Shown here in pieces: positions 1 through 5,034 of a stretch of DNA of 5,034 nt. The notes beneath the pieces were generated by a model that saw only the letters and a program-made list of their open reading frames with translations, was not told the origin of the DNA and searched no databases. Both the position numbers and the translations under genes were made by a program. The stretch is from an uncultured Gammaproteobacteria bacterium (GTDB lineage: Bacteria > Pseudomonadota > Gammaproteobacteria > Pseudomonadales > Azotimanducaceae): positions 1-5,034 of the forward strand of contig CAJWLI010000130.1 in assembly GCA_913043075.1 (NCBI GenBank). The letters are read 5' to 3'. Numbering within the stretch: position 1 is the stretch's first letter; each line of letters begins with the position of its first letter.

Positions 1-119
1 AATATTTGCTCGCCTTCAAGAGCTCCAATTACTGCTCTCTTCCCATCTGCCGGATATCCGCACCCGTCAATATTCGTAGAAACAATATCTAGTTTATTAG
101 GGTCTTCTTCAATTTCCAA
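1..119 (-). CDS. rlmD: Partial CDS, N-terminal TRAM-like domain, probably RlmD-type 23S rRNA m5U methyltransferase
   Basis: Below the hairpin one minus-strand frame stays open to the window edge, giving 39 residues. Residues 10-39 resemble an N-terminal TRAM domain: 'LDIVSTNIDGCG', then 'DGKRAVIGALEGEQI', matching the family pattern of a leading strand, a G-x-G turn, a DGK and a closing GAL-x-GE. TRAM at the N-terminus is typical of RlmD (RumA), which makes 5-methyluridine at position 1939 of 23S rRNA. The SAM-binding and catalytic parts lie outside the window, so function is inferred from this short segment. No ATG or GTG is available after the in-frame TGA upstream (stop at about 153-155). 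The best start is TTG at 119, preceded by AAGGAAGAG (126-134) at good spacing. It lies 92 bases after acpS on the same strand. Confidence 0.5.
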   Translation of the reverse strand, partial: MEIEEDPNKLDIVSTNIDGCGYPADGKRAVIGALEGEQI

Positions 120-174
120 AAAAATCTCTTCCTTGTTCAGGGAGATGAAGGCTCAAGCCAACCTAACAAGGAAG
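118..174 (-). terminator. Hairpin plus U-tract after acpS, terminator or attenuator
   Basis: Perfect 10-base arms at 128-137 and 165-174 (CTTCCTTGTT/AACAAGGAAG) enclose a 27-base loop. The stem can extend by three more pairs past a one-base bulge. On the minus strand the stem is followed after three bases by seven T (124-118), so it reads as a rho-independent terminator only in the direction leaving acpS. The stem is only moderately GC-rich and the loop is long, so strength is uncertain. The 3' arm also contains the AAGGAAGAG that would serve as ribosome binding site for the gene starting at 119, so it may instead regulate translation of that gene. Confidence 0.55.
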
Positions 175-180
175 GCTTAA
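153..180 (-). promoter_or_regulatory. Competing hairpin overlapping the terminator 5' arm
   Basis: Arms at 155-159 and 174-178 (AAGCC/GGCTT) can extend outward by a G-U and a U-A pair. Inside, after a symmetric two-base U/U mismatch, a CC/GG pair closes a six-base loop. This hairpin ties up most of the 5' arm of the 10-bp stem, so the two cannot form together. That resembles an antiterminator/terminator pair. It is weaker than the 10-bp stem and could be chance. Confidence 0.25.
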
Positions 181-211
181 ACCACACTATTTTTAACTAT
201 GTGAAATATTT

Positions 212-592
212 TTAGGAAGACAATCCTACCGCAAAAGCCATCGCATAGTCTTTTTCGTCAGAAATAGAAATCAATATGCGATTTATTCCTTTCAGAGAAG
301 CTTGCTGCTTTGCATGGCCTTTTAATTCCACTAACGGTCGCCCTGTCTTGAGGTCTGTTAGGATTATAATATCTCCAAAACTGACCCCAAACTGCATGCC
401 GGTACCTAAAACTTTTGAAATAGCTTCCTTTGCTGCAAAACGCTTGGCTAGGTACTCTATTTCCCTGCTCACTGGAGTTGTTTCAATTTCTTCTGCGGCA
501 AGTATTTTTCTTCTAAATTTTTCTGGTCTCCGCGAGAAAGCTTTTCGAATCCTATCTACCTCGACGATGTCAGTTCCAACGCCAATTATCAT
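212..592 (-). CDS. acpS: Holo-[acyl-carrier-protein] synthase
   Basis: Transfers the 4'-phosphopantetheine arm of coenzyme A to a serine of apo-ACP, activating it for fatty acid synthesis. The product is 126 residues, identical in length to E. coli AcpS. The N-terminal 'IIGVGTDIVEVDRI' carries the Mg-binding aspartate D8. 'LAKRFAAKEAISKVLGTG' at 49-65 carries the second metal ligand E56 and the conserved K60. The C-terminal 'ILISISDEKDYAMAFAV' matches the family's last strand region. The ATG at 592 overlaps the recO TAA in a TAATG junction and lacks a clear Shine-Dalgarno, so translation probably depends on coupling to recO. In many Gammaproteobacteria pdxJ lies between recO and acpS, but here there is none. 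Confidence 0.96.
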   Translation of the reverse strand: MIIGVGTDIVEVDRIRKAFSRRPEKFRRKILAAEEIETTPVSREIEYLAKRFAAKEAISKVLGTGMQFGVSFGDIIILTDLKTGRPLVELKGHAKQQASLKGINRILISISDEKDYAMAFAVGLSS

Positions 593-1296
593 TAAATTAG
601 ACCCGAGAAAATTGTTCTTGAAATCAGAGGTTTATTATCTAACAAGCTAGCGAGTGACTGGCGAGTTAAGGAAAGAACTTTTTTCGGTCGAACCTCGTCT
701 AGTTTACCAGATGCCATCGCTTGAACCTCATATCCCCAGAAGCTCATCTCGTCAGGCTCGAAGGTTTTTCGGAAACCTTCATTTACAAAGAAATTATAAT
801 GGTCATCTGGAGAGAACACGTCCCCCGAGATCGAATCCGTATGAAAATTTATACCATAACCCAACTCCTTAAGAAGGTTTAGCTCAAATGCTCGGAGAGA
901 GTAAATAGGGTTATTCAAATTTTCTAATTTTTTTAATAGAGATTCGTAACTATCATAGACCGATTCCAAGGGATCATATTTTTCTAATAATCTATACAAC
1001 AGCTCGTTCACGTACATCCCTAAAATAATGTTTTTGCCCGAAATAGAAAACGGCTTTGAAGGAAACTCTAAATTAACAGCTGTCTTCAGATCAGATTTTC
1101 CTAAAAAAGACAATGAGATCGGTACAAACGGTTGTACCATACCGGAATACCGAGATCTTTTAGATCGGATCCCTTTGAAAATAACCGAAAATCTTCCTCT
1201 ATCCCTAGAGTATACGTCAGCGATTAAACTTGTCTCTCGATATGTCCTTACGTGAAGAACATAAACCGTTTGCAGAATACCTCTACTCACCTTCAT
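592..1296 (-). CDS. recO: DNA repair protein RecO
   Basis: Recombination mediator of the RecFOR pathway that helps load RecA onto SSB-coated single-stranded DNA and can anneal strands. The product is 234 residues (242 in E. coli). An N-terminal OB-fold (about 1-80) includes 'YVLHVRTYRETSLIADVYS' and the conserved 'KGIRSKRSRYSGMVQPF' at 41-57. A helical domain follows with 'YVNELLYRLLE' at 95-105 and 'FELNLLKELGYG' at 137-148, and the C-terminal 'NKPLISRTIF' at 221-230 matches the family ending. There are no paired CxxC motifs, so the zinc finger of Deinococcus-type RecO is absent, as in E. coli. I chose the ATG at 1296 over the adjacent TTG at 1299. An AGG lies five bases upstream. It overlaps era by 14 bases, and its TAA shares one base with the acpS ATG. 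Confidence 0.94.
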   Translation of the reverse strand: MKVSRGILQTVYVLHVRTYRETSLIADVYSRDRGRFSVIFKGIRSKRSRYSGMVQPFVPISLSFLGKSDLKTAVNLEFPSKPFSISGKNIILGMYVNELLYRLLEKYDPLESVYDSYESLLKKLENLNNPIYSLRAFELNLLKELGYGINFHTDSISGDVFSPDDHYNFFVNEGFRKTFEPDEMSFWGYEVQAMASGKLDEVRPKKVLSLTRQSLASLLDNKPLISRTIFSGLI

Positions 1297-2176
1297 CAAA
1301 ACCTAAACTTTTAAGGATCTTCGCGCTGTGAGACCATCCTTTTTTGACTCTTATCCAGGTTCTTAACATGACCTTTTTTTGTAATAACGCTTCTATATCC
1401 AAACGCGCATCCATGGAAACGCGTTTAATTCTTTCCCCATCTTTTCCAATAACTATTTTCTTTTGGCTATTCTTATCTACAAAAATTGAAGCGTCGATTT
1501 TTACGTGACTAGATTCAGTCGAAATAGTATCCAGAACTACAGCAGTTTGATAGGGAATCTCTTTGCCTAGTTGACGCATTATTTTTTCTCTGATGATCTC
1601 GGCAATCAAAAAACGCTGAGATTTATCAGTTATCTGGTCCTCGGGATAATAAAATGGGGATTCCGGCAACCGACTCTTAATCTCTTTTATAAGCGCTTCT
1701 AAATTTTTTTCTTTTTGGGCAGATAAAGGAATCATAGTTGCATCTGGAAAGCGATCCTGGAAATTCTTTAAAATTGGAAAAAGCTCATTGGGATTGCTCA
1801 GTAAATCAATTTTGTTTACAACAACTATTTTGTGAGCAGTCACGTGCTTACAGCAATCAACAACAATCTGGTCCTCGCTTTTATATTTACCTCTATCGAA
1901 AACAAGAACTACGATATCCACATCAACTAACGCAGATTTCGCGTCTCTATTCATAAATCGGTTAAGTGCGTCTTTCTTTTCTGAGTGTATCCCTGGCGTG
2001 TCTACAAAAAGAACTTGATATTCCTCTTCAGTTAGGATCCCAATGACTTTTTGCCTAGTTGTCTGAGGCTTTCTTGAGGTAATACTGATTTTTTGTCCTA
2101 CCAAAGCGTTTAGTAAAGTAGATTTACCTACATTGGGTCTACCTAAAATAGCTACGTAACCAGATTTCATACTCAT
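1283..2176 (-). CDS. era: GTPase Era
   Basis: Essential GTPase that binds the 3' end of 16S rRNA and acts as a checkpoint in 30S subunit assembly. The product is 297 residues, the usual length. The N-terminal GTPase domain shows G1 'GRPNVGKS' at 12-19, the G2 threonines in 'KPQTTRQ' near 39-40, G3 'DTPG' at 59-62, G4 'NKID' at 121-124 and G5 'SA' at 152-153. The C-terminal KH RNA-binding domain (about 205-290) holds 'IVIGKDGERIK' with the GxxG loop at 244-247, then 'LRTWIRVKKGW', typical of Era and absent from Der. The start ATG at 2176 follows the rnc stop by two bases and has only a weak GGAA upstream. A second ATG two codons on is possible. The rnc-era pairing matches their joint role in rRNA maturation. 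The 3' end overlaps recO by 14 bases. Confidence 0.97.
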   Translation of the reverse strand: MSMKSGYVAILGRPNVGKSTLLNALVGQKISITSRKPQTTRQKVIGILTEEEYQVLFVDTPGIHSEKKDALNRFMNRDAKSALVDVDIVVLVFDRGKYKSEDQIVVDCCKHVTAHKIVVVNKIDLLSNPNELFPILKNFQDRFPDATMIPLSAQKEKNLEALIKEIKSRLPESPFYYPEDQITDKSQRFLIAEIIREKIMRQLGKEIPYQTAVVLDTISTESSHVKIDASIFVDKNSQKKIVIGKDGERIKRVSMDARLDIEALLQKKVMLRTWIRVKKGWSHSAKILKSLGFDEGE

Positions 2177-2178
2177 AG

Positions 2179-2850
2179 CTATGTTTCCATTTCTTCCAAG
2201 ACATTTTTTGCTGCAATTTGTTCTGCTTTACGTTTTGAGGAACCTCGTCCAATTACTGCGTGATCGATCCCTTTTGCAAAGCAAGCCACTTCGAAAGTCT
2301 CATTGGGAGATTTCCCTGAAACAGATAAAACAACATAATCTGGGGGGGGATCTCCAAAATGCTGTAATTTTTCTTGAAGAAGAGTTTTTGGATCCTTTAG
2401 TGCATCTGTTTCATCAAGATCATCAAGCTTGGTCTTAAAAAGATCGATGATAACTTGGGCAGCAATATCAAAGCTAGCATCTAAAAAAATCGCACCTAGA
2501 AGAGCCTCTAGAGCATCAGCAATAATCGAGTCACGATTTCGCGCTCCACTTTTCTTTTCGCCCTCGCCAAACTTTATATATGAACCTAAATCAAGTCCAC
2601 GCCCTATAAAAGCGAGCGTTTCTTTTCTTACAAGGCTCGATCGCATTCTCGACAAGTCTCCTTCAGATGCAGATGTAAATCTTGAAAAAACAACGGAGGC
2701 GATAGTATGGTTTAAAAACGAGTCACCAAGGAATTCTAGTCGTTCGTTGTTATCTTTACTAAAACTACTATGAGTCAAAGACCTCTCTAACAAGGTATAG
2801 TCATCAAATTGATAGTTTATGGATTCTTCTAATCGGGAGTATTTAGACAC
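2179..2850 (-). CDS. rnc: Ribonuclease III
   Basis: Double-stranded-RNA endonuclease that processes the 30S pre-rRNA and many structured mRNAs. The product is 223 residues, the normal length (226 in E. coli). The N-terminal catalytic domain (about 1-150) carries the signature 'NERLEFLGDSF' at 35-45 with acidic metal ligands E36, E39 and D43, and the second acidic pair D112 and E115 in 'ADALEALLGA'. A C-terminal dsRNA-binding domain spans about 153-221, ending in 'GSSKRKAEQIAAKNVLEEM'. The start is GTG: a TAA lies in frame three codons upstream, and the resulting N-terminus (MSKYSRLEESINYQF) aligns in length with known RNase III proteins. The Shine-Dalgarno is weak, so initiation may depend on the leader upstream. 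The codons for G166-D171 include a run of eight C. The stop is two bases from the era ATG. Confidence 0.96.
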   Translation of the reverse strand: MSKYSRLEESINYQFDDYTLLERSLTHSSFSKDNNERLEFLGDSFLNHTIASVVFSRFTSASEGDLSRMRSSLVRKETLAFIGRGLDLGSYIKFGEGEKKSGARNRDSIIADALEALLGAIFLDASFDIAAQVIIDLFKTKLDDLDETDALKDPKTLLQEKLQHFGDPPPDYVVLSVSGKSPNETFEVACFAKGIDHAVIGRGSSKRKAEQIAAKNVLEEMET

Positions 2851-2873
2851 GATAAGTTAGTCTCTGAAATCAT
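2829..2873 (-). CDS. Possible 14-codon leader ORF overlapping the rnc start
   Basis: An ATG at 2873 opens MISETNLSCLNTPD and stops at 2829-2831, out of frame with rnc and spanning the rnc GTG at 2850. It is preceded by GGAGG (2884-2888) at ten bases, the strongest Shine-Dalgarno in this gap, whereas the rnc GTG has only a poor purine stretch (AGAGA) before it. Ribosomes loaded here could melt the leader and reinitiate at rnc. The peptide itself has no recognisable features. It may be chance, and length and conservation cannot be judged from one sequence. Confidence 0.25.
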   Translation of the reverse strand: MISETNLSCLNTPD

Positions 2874-2947
2874 TAGCAGTTATCCTCCAGGATATGAAAG
2901 ATGCAGGCTAAGTTTGCAGCATCTTCCGCGAACTTATTTTAAAAAAA
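2851..2947 (-). promoter_or_regulatory. Structured rnc leader (lepB-rnc gap), candidate RNase III target
   Basis: This 97-base stretch is one of two real gaps in the cluster and holds nested inverted repeats. An outer pair of 7-base arms at 2852-2858 and 2931-2937 (AACTTAT/ATAAGTT) ends one base before the rnc GTG. Inside are a 7-bp hairpin with arms at 2898-2904 and 2919-2925 (AAGATGC/GCATCTT, 14-base loop) and a 5-bp hairpin at 2881-2894 whose stem and loop contain a GGAGG. In E. coli, RNase III cuts a hairpin in its own mRNA leader and so lowers its expression. By position this leader could do the same, which is inference. No run of T follows the inner stem, so it is not a convincing intrinsic terminator, and I see no clear sigma-70 promoter. 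Confidence 0.45.
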
Positions 2948-3745
2948 CTACTGGATAAGTCTATTTTCGGAAAAAGTCGGGAAGCTAATCCCAGGATTTT
3001 TATGCATCCACACCAAGATGGCTTTACCCACAATGCCTTCCTCTGAGACTAAGCCCCAATAACGACTATCGCTACTTTGATCTCTATTGTCTCCTAATAC
3101 AAAATAAAAGCCTTCTGGAACGAGCCACTCATCGATTCTAGTCTGTTTAAACGTATCTCTTTGAATCATATGCTCGATCTCACCCAGTTTTTCTCGATAC
3201 CGTAGGGCTTCAGGAAATTCAGCAGGGACCTGGGCTACAAAAGTTTGCGTCTGCTTTTTCCCATTAATGTAAATAATCTTATCTTGATACCTTACTCTGT
3301 CTCCGGGTATCCCAACCACTCTTTTTATAAAATAATCATCTCTATGAGGAGGAATAAAGACCATCACATCACCGTTTTTTGGTTTTTCAAGATCAAAAAC
3401 CTTTGTTCCGAGAACTGGCAACCGTATTCCATAATGGTGCTTATTTACTAAAATAAAATCTCCAACTTGGAGAGTTGGAATCATTGAACCCGAGGGGATT
3501 TGAAAAGGCTCAAACAAGAAGGATCTGAAAACTAATACGATGGCTAAGACAGGGAAAAAAGAAATTGCGTACTCGACTAAAACCGGCTGCTTACTTTCTG
3601 AGTCAGGCTCTACATAATTTTTTTGTTCCAAATCTGCTTTTTGCGCCGATATTCGCCTTGAGCGCAAGAAGAAAACCTCAAACAACCAGATAAAACCGGT
3701 TAAAGCTGTCGCAGCCACGAGTATGAGCGGGAAGTCTATGCTCAT
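2948..3745 (-). CDS. lepB: Signal peptidase I (leader peptidase)
   Basis: Inner-membrane serine/lysine-dyad protease (family S26) that removes signal peptides from exported proteins on the periplasmic side. The protein is 265 residues. Two hydrophobic segments are visible, at about residues 5-27 and 60-77, joined by a short charged loop. Family boxes follow: 'IPSGSMIPTL' with the catalytic serine at S87, 'GDFILVNK' at 95-102, 'FIKRVVGIPGD' with the general-base lysine at K141, and 'GDNRDQSSDSRYWG' at 218-231. The frame is open 44 codons further upstream, but that segment lies inside lepA, is hydrophilic and has no family resemblance. I chose the ATG at 3745 because it forms an ATGA overlap with the lepA stop, has a good Shine-Dalgarno, and gives an N-terminus (MSIDFPLIL...) like that of pseudomonad LepB. 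It is shorter than E. coli LepB (324 residues), mainly in the periplasmic domain. Confidence 0.96.
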   Translation of the reverse strand: MSIDFPLILVAATALTGFIWLFEVFFLRSRRISAQKADLEQKNYVEPDSESKQPVLVEYAISFFPVLAIVLVFRSFLFEPFQIPSGSMIPTLQVGDFILVNKHHYGIRLPVLGTKVFDLEKPKNGDVMVFIPPHRDDYFIKRVVGIPGDRVRYQDKIIYINGKKQTQTFVAQVPAEFPEALRYREKLGEIEHMIQRDTFKQTRIDEWLVPEGFYFVLGDNRDQSSDSRYWGLVSEEGIVGKAILVWMHKNPGISFPTFSENRLIQ

Positions 3746-5034
3746 TTTTCCACCTTTAGTACGGCTAAGAATGCATCCTGAGGAATTTCGACACTTCCAA
3801 CCTGTTTCATTCTTTTCTTCCCTGCTTTCTGCTTCTCTAGAAGCTTTTTCTTCCTCGTTATGTCTCCACCGTAGCACTTGGCAGTAACGTTTTTTCTGAG
3901 GGCCTTCACGGTCTGGCGGGCTATAATTTGCCCTCCTATCGCTGCTTGTATCGCAACGTCGAACATTTGCCTCGGTATCAACTCTTTCATCTTTTTTGTG
4001 AGGGCAAAGCCGATCGATCGAGAGTTTTCTCTATGGACGATTAAAGCTAAAGCATCAACCGCGTCGCCATTTATCAGAATTTCTAATTTAACTAGATCTG
4101 CAGACTGGAAACTCTCAAAAGAATAGTCTAACGAAGCATAGCCTCTTGACGAAGATTTAAGTCTATCAAAAAAATCGAGCACAACTTCGCTCATCGGCAG
4201 ATCATAAATTAAAGAAACCTGATTGCCGACAAATTGCATATCTTTTTGTACGCCTCTGCGCTCAACACATAGTGAAATCACATTACCTAAATATTCTGAA
4301 GGGACTAAAATATTGGCTCTAGCAATAGGTTCCCTCGTAGCAGCAATACTAGACGCATCGGGCAACTGCGAGGGATTATCAATTTTGACATGCTCTCCTG
4401 ATTTCATTTGTAGCTCGTAAACCACTGTCGGCGCCGAAGTTATTAAATCTAACCCATACTCCCGTTCTAGACGCTCCTGAACTATTTCCATATGAAGCAT
4501 CCCGAGGAAACCACATCTAAAACCAAATCCGAGTGCGTCTGAGCTTTCTGGTTGATAAACCAAGGCCGCATCATTAAGTGTTAACTTGGCTAATGCGTCT
4601 CGAAAACTCTCATAATCGTCGGCGCTTACCGTAAACATTCCCGCATATACCTGAGGCTTAATTCTTTCAAATCCAGGCATACTAGGAACTTCAGGATTCG
4701 ACGCGCTAACTATTGTATCTCCTACCGGAGCTCCCTTGACATCCTTTATACCCGCTACCACAAAACCAACCTCCCCCGTTCCCAATACATCTTTCTCTTT
4801 TCTTCTCGGGGTAAATATTCCGACGGAATCAACTTGGTGTATCTTACCGAGCGACTTTAGGACAATTTTTTCTTTTATCCTGATTTCTCCTTGCACAACC
4901 CGAACCAAGGAGACTACCCCTAGATAATTATCGAACCATGAGTCGATAATTAAAGCTCGCATAGGGGAATCGCGATGATCCTCTGGCGCAGGGATAAAAG
5001 TTACAATCTCCTCTAACAAGGACTCGATACCGAC
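3742..5034 (-). CDS. lepA: Elongation factor 4 (LepA), partial, N-terminal G domain outside window
   Basis: Ribosome-associated translational GTPase of the LepA/EF4 family, implicated in elongation under stress and in ribosome biogenesis. The open frame runs to the window edge with 430 residues visible, against about 600 for the family. The visible part starts near the end of the G domain ('VGIESLLEEIV'), so the GTP-binding motifs lie beyond the edge. Seen directly: the domain II start 'ALIIDSWFDNYLGVVSL', 'GEVGFVVAGIKDVKGAPVGDT', the domain III 'KPQVYAGMF' and 'ALGFGFRCGFLGMLHMEI', the EF-G domain V-like 'DRLKSSSRGYASLDY', and the LepA-specific C-terminal domain in the last 50 residues ('KCYGGDITRKKKLLEKQK', 'GKKRMKQ'). 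This C-terminal domain separates LepA from EF-G and TypA. The TGA stop overlaps the lepB start (ATGA), indicating translational coupling. No internal frameshift is seen. Confidence 0.97.
   Translation of the reverse strand, partial: VGIESLLEEIVTFIPAPEDHRDSPMRALIIDSWFDNYLGVVSLVRVVQGEIRIKEKIVLKSLGKIHQVDSVGIFTPRRKEKDVLGTGEVGFVVAGIKDVKGAPVGDTIVSASNPEVPSMPGFERIKPQVYAGMFTVSADDYESFRDALAKLTLNDAALVYQPESSDALGFGFRCGFLGMLHMEIVQERLEREYGLDLITSAPTVVYELQMKSGEHVKIDNPSQLPDASSIAATREPIARANILVPSEYLGNVISLCVERRGVQKDMQFVGNQVSLIYDLPMSEVVLDFFDRLKSSSRGYASLDYSFESFQSADLVKLEILINGDAVDALALIVHRENSRSIGFALTKKMKELIPRQMFDVAIQAAIGGQIIARQTVKALRKNVTAKCYGGDITRKKKLLEKQKAGKKRMKQVGSVEIPQDAFLAVLKVEK
3750..3757 (-). promoter_or_regulatory. 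Ribosome binding site deciding the lepB start
   Basis: On the minus strand AAAGGTGG lies inside the last lepA codons, four bases before the ATG at 3745, with the AAGG core seven bases away. It supports the ATGA-overlap start over the upstream in-frame start at 3877. Confidence 0.7.

Noticed and set aside
183..203. Inverted repeat CACAC/ATGTG just after acpS as a terminator stem
   Set aside because: It has only about five pairs including one wobble, an AT-rich interior with mismatches, and no following T-tract.
276..650. Plus-strand open frame of 124 codons opposite acpS/recO
   Set aside because: It is a shadow of two strongly recognised minus-strand genes, spans their junction, and its translation resembles no family I know.
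2429..2773. Plus-strand open frame of 114 codons opposite rnc
   Set aside because: It lies entirely opposite the RNase III catalytic domain. The minus strand shows clear conserved motifs, and the plus-strand product has no recognisable domain.
2829..2873. Frameshift near the rnc start, with the true start at ATG 2873
   Set aside because: The GTG start already gives an N-terminus of normal length and alignment for RNase III, so no sequence error is needed to explain it.
2890..2930. Possible sigma-70 promoter (CTGCAA, 17 bases, CATATC on the minus strand) before rnc
   Set aside because: Both boxes match the consensus poorly (about three of six at the -10), no better than expected by chance in AT-rich DNA.
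2941..2947. T7 run right after the lepB stop as an intrinsic terminator
   Set aside because: No GC-rich stem precedes it on the minus strand; only a weak AT-rich pair flanks it.
3746..3877. Longer lepB with 44 extra N-terminal residues
   Set aside because: The extension is wholly inside lepA, is hydrophilic with no LepB similarity, and the downstream ATG has the ATGA junction, a good ribosome site and the expected membrane segment directly after it.

Overview
The window is a compact, AT-rich stretch of bacterial chromosome with every supportable gene on the minus strand. Read in the direction of transcription (right to left) the order is lepA (5' end cut by the right edge), lepB, rnc, era, recO, acpS, and then the first codons of a further gene running off the left edge. 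The lepA-lepB-rnc-era-recO-(pdxJ)-acpS order is typical of Gammaproteobacteria. The LepB N-terminal region with two membrane segments, the 'RxPVLxTKV' stretch and the Pseudomonas-like RNase III start also point there. Together with the low GC this suggests a free-living, streamlined or marine-type gammaproteobacterium. The genus cannot be read from this window.

Layout: 3742-5034 lepA (elongation factor 4, about the last 430 codons); 2948-3745 lepB (signal peptidase I), overlapping lepA by an ATGA junction; 2851-2947 a 97-base leader with several inverted repeats; 2179-2850 rnc (RNase III, GTG start); 1283-2176 era (ribosome-assembly GTPase), two bases after rnc; 592-1296 recO (recombination mediator), overlapping era by 14 bases; 212-592 acpS (holo-ACP synthase), sharing one base with recO (TAATG); 120-211 a gap holding a 10-bp hairpin followed by a U-tract, plus a competing hairpin; 1-119 the start of a gene whose product looks like the TRAM domain of an RlmD-type 23S rRNA methyltransferase. 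pdxJ, which sits between recO and acpS in many relatives, is absent.

The genes serve core functions: translation fidelity (LepA), secretory protein maturation (LepB), rRNA processing and 30S assembly (Rnc, Era), recombinational repair (RecO) and activation of acyl carrier protein (AcpS). Tight junctions inside lepA-lepB and inside rnc-era-recO-acpS imply co-translation within two blocks. The two real gaps, before rnc and after acpS, carry the only structures that look regulatory. No mobile element, CRISPR array, tRNA, rRNA or defence system is visible. The window is ordinary housekeeping DNA, and the parts worth a second look are the two structured leaders, not a new system.
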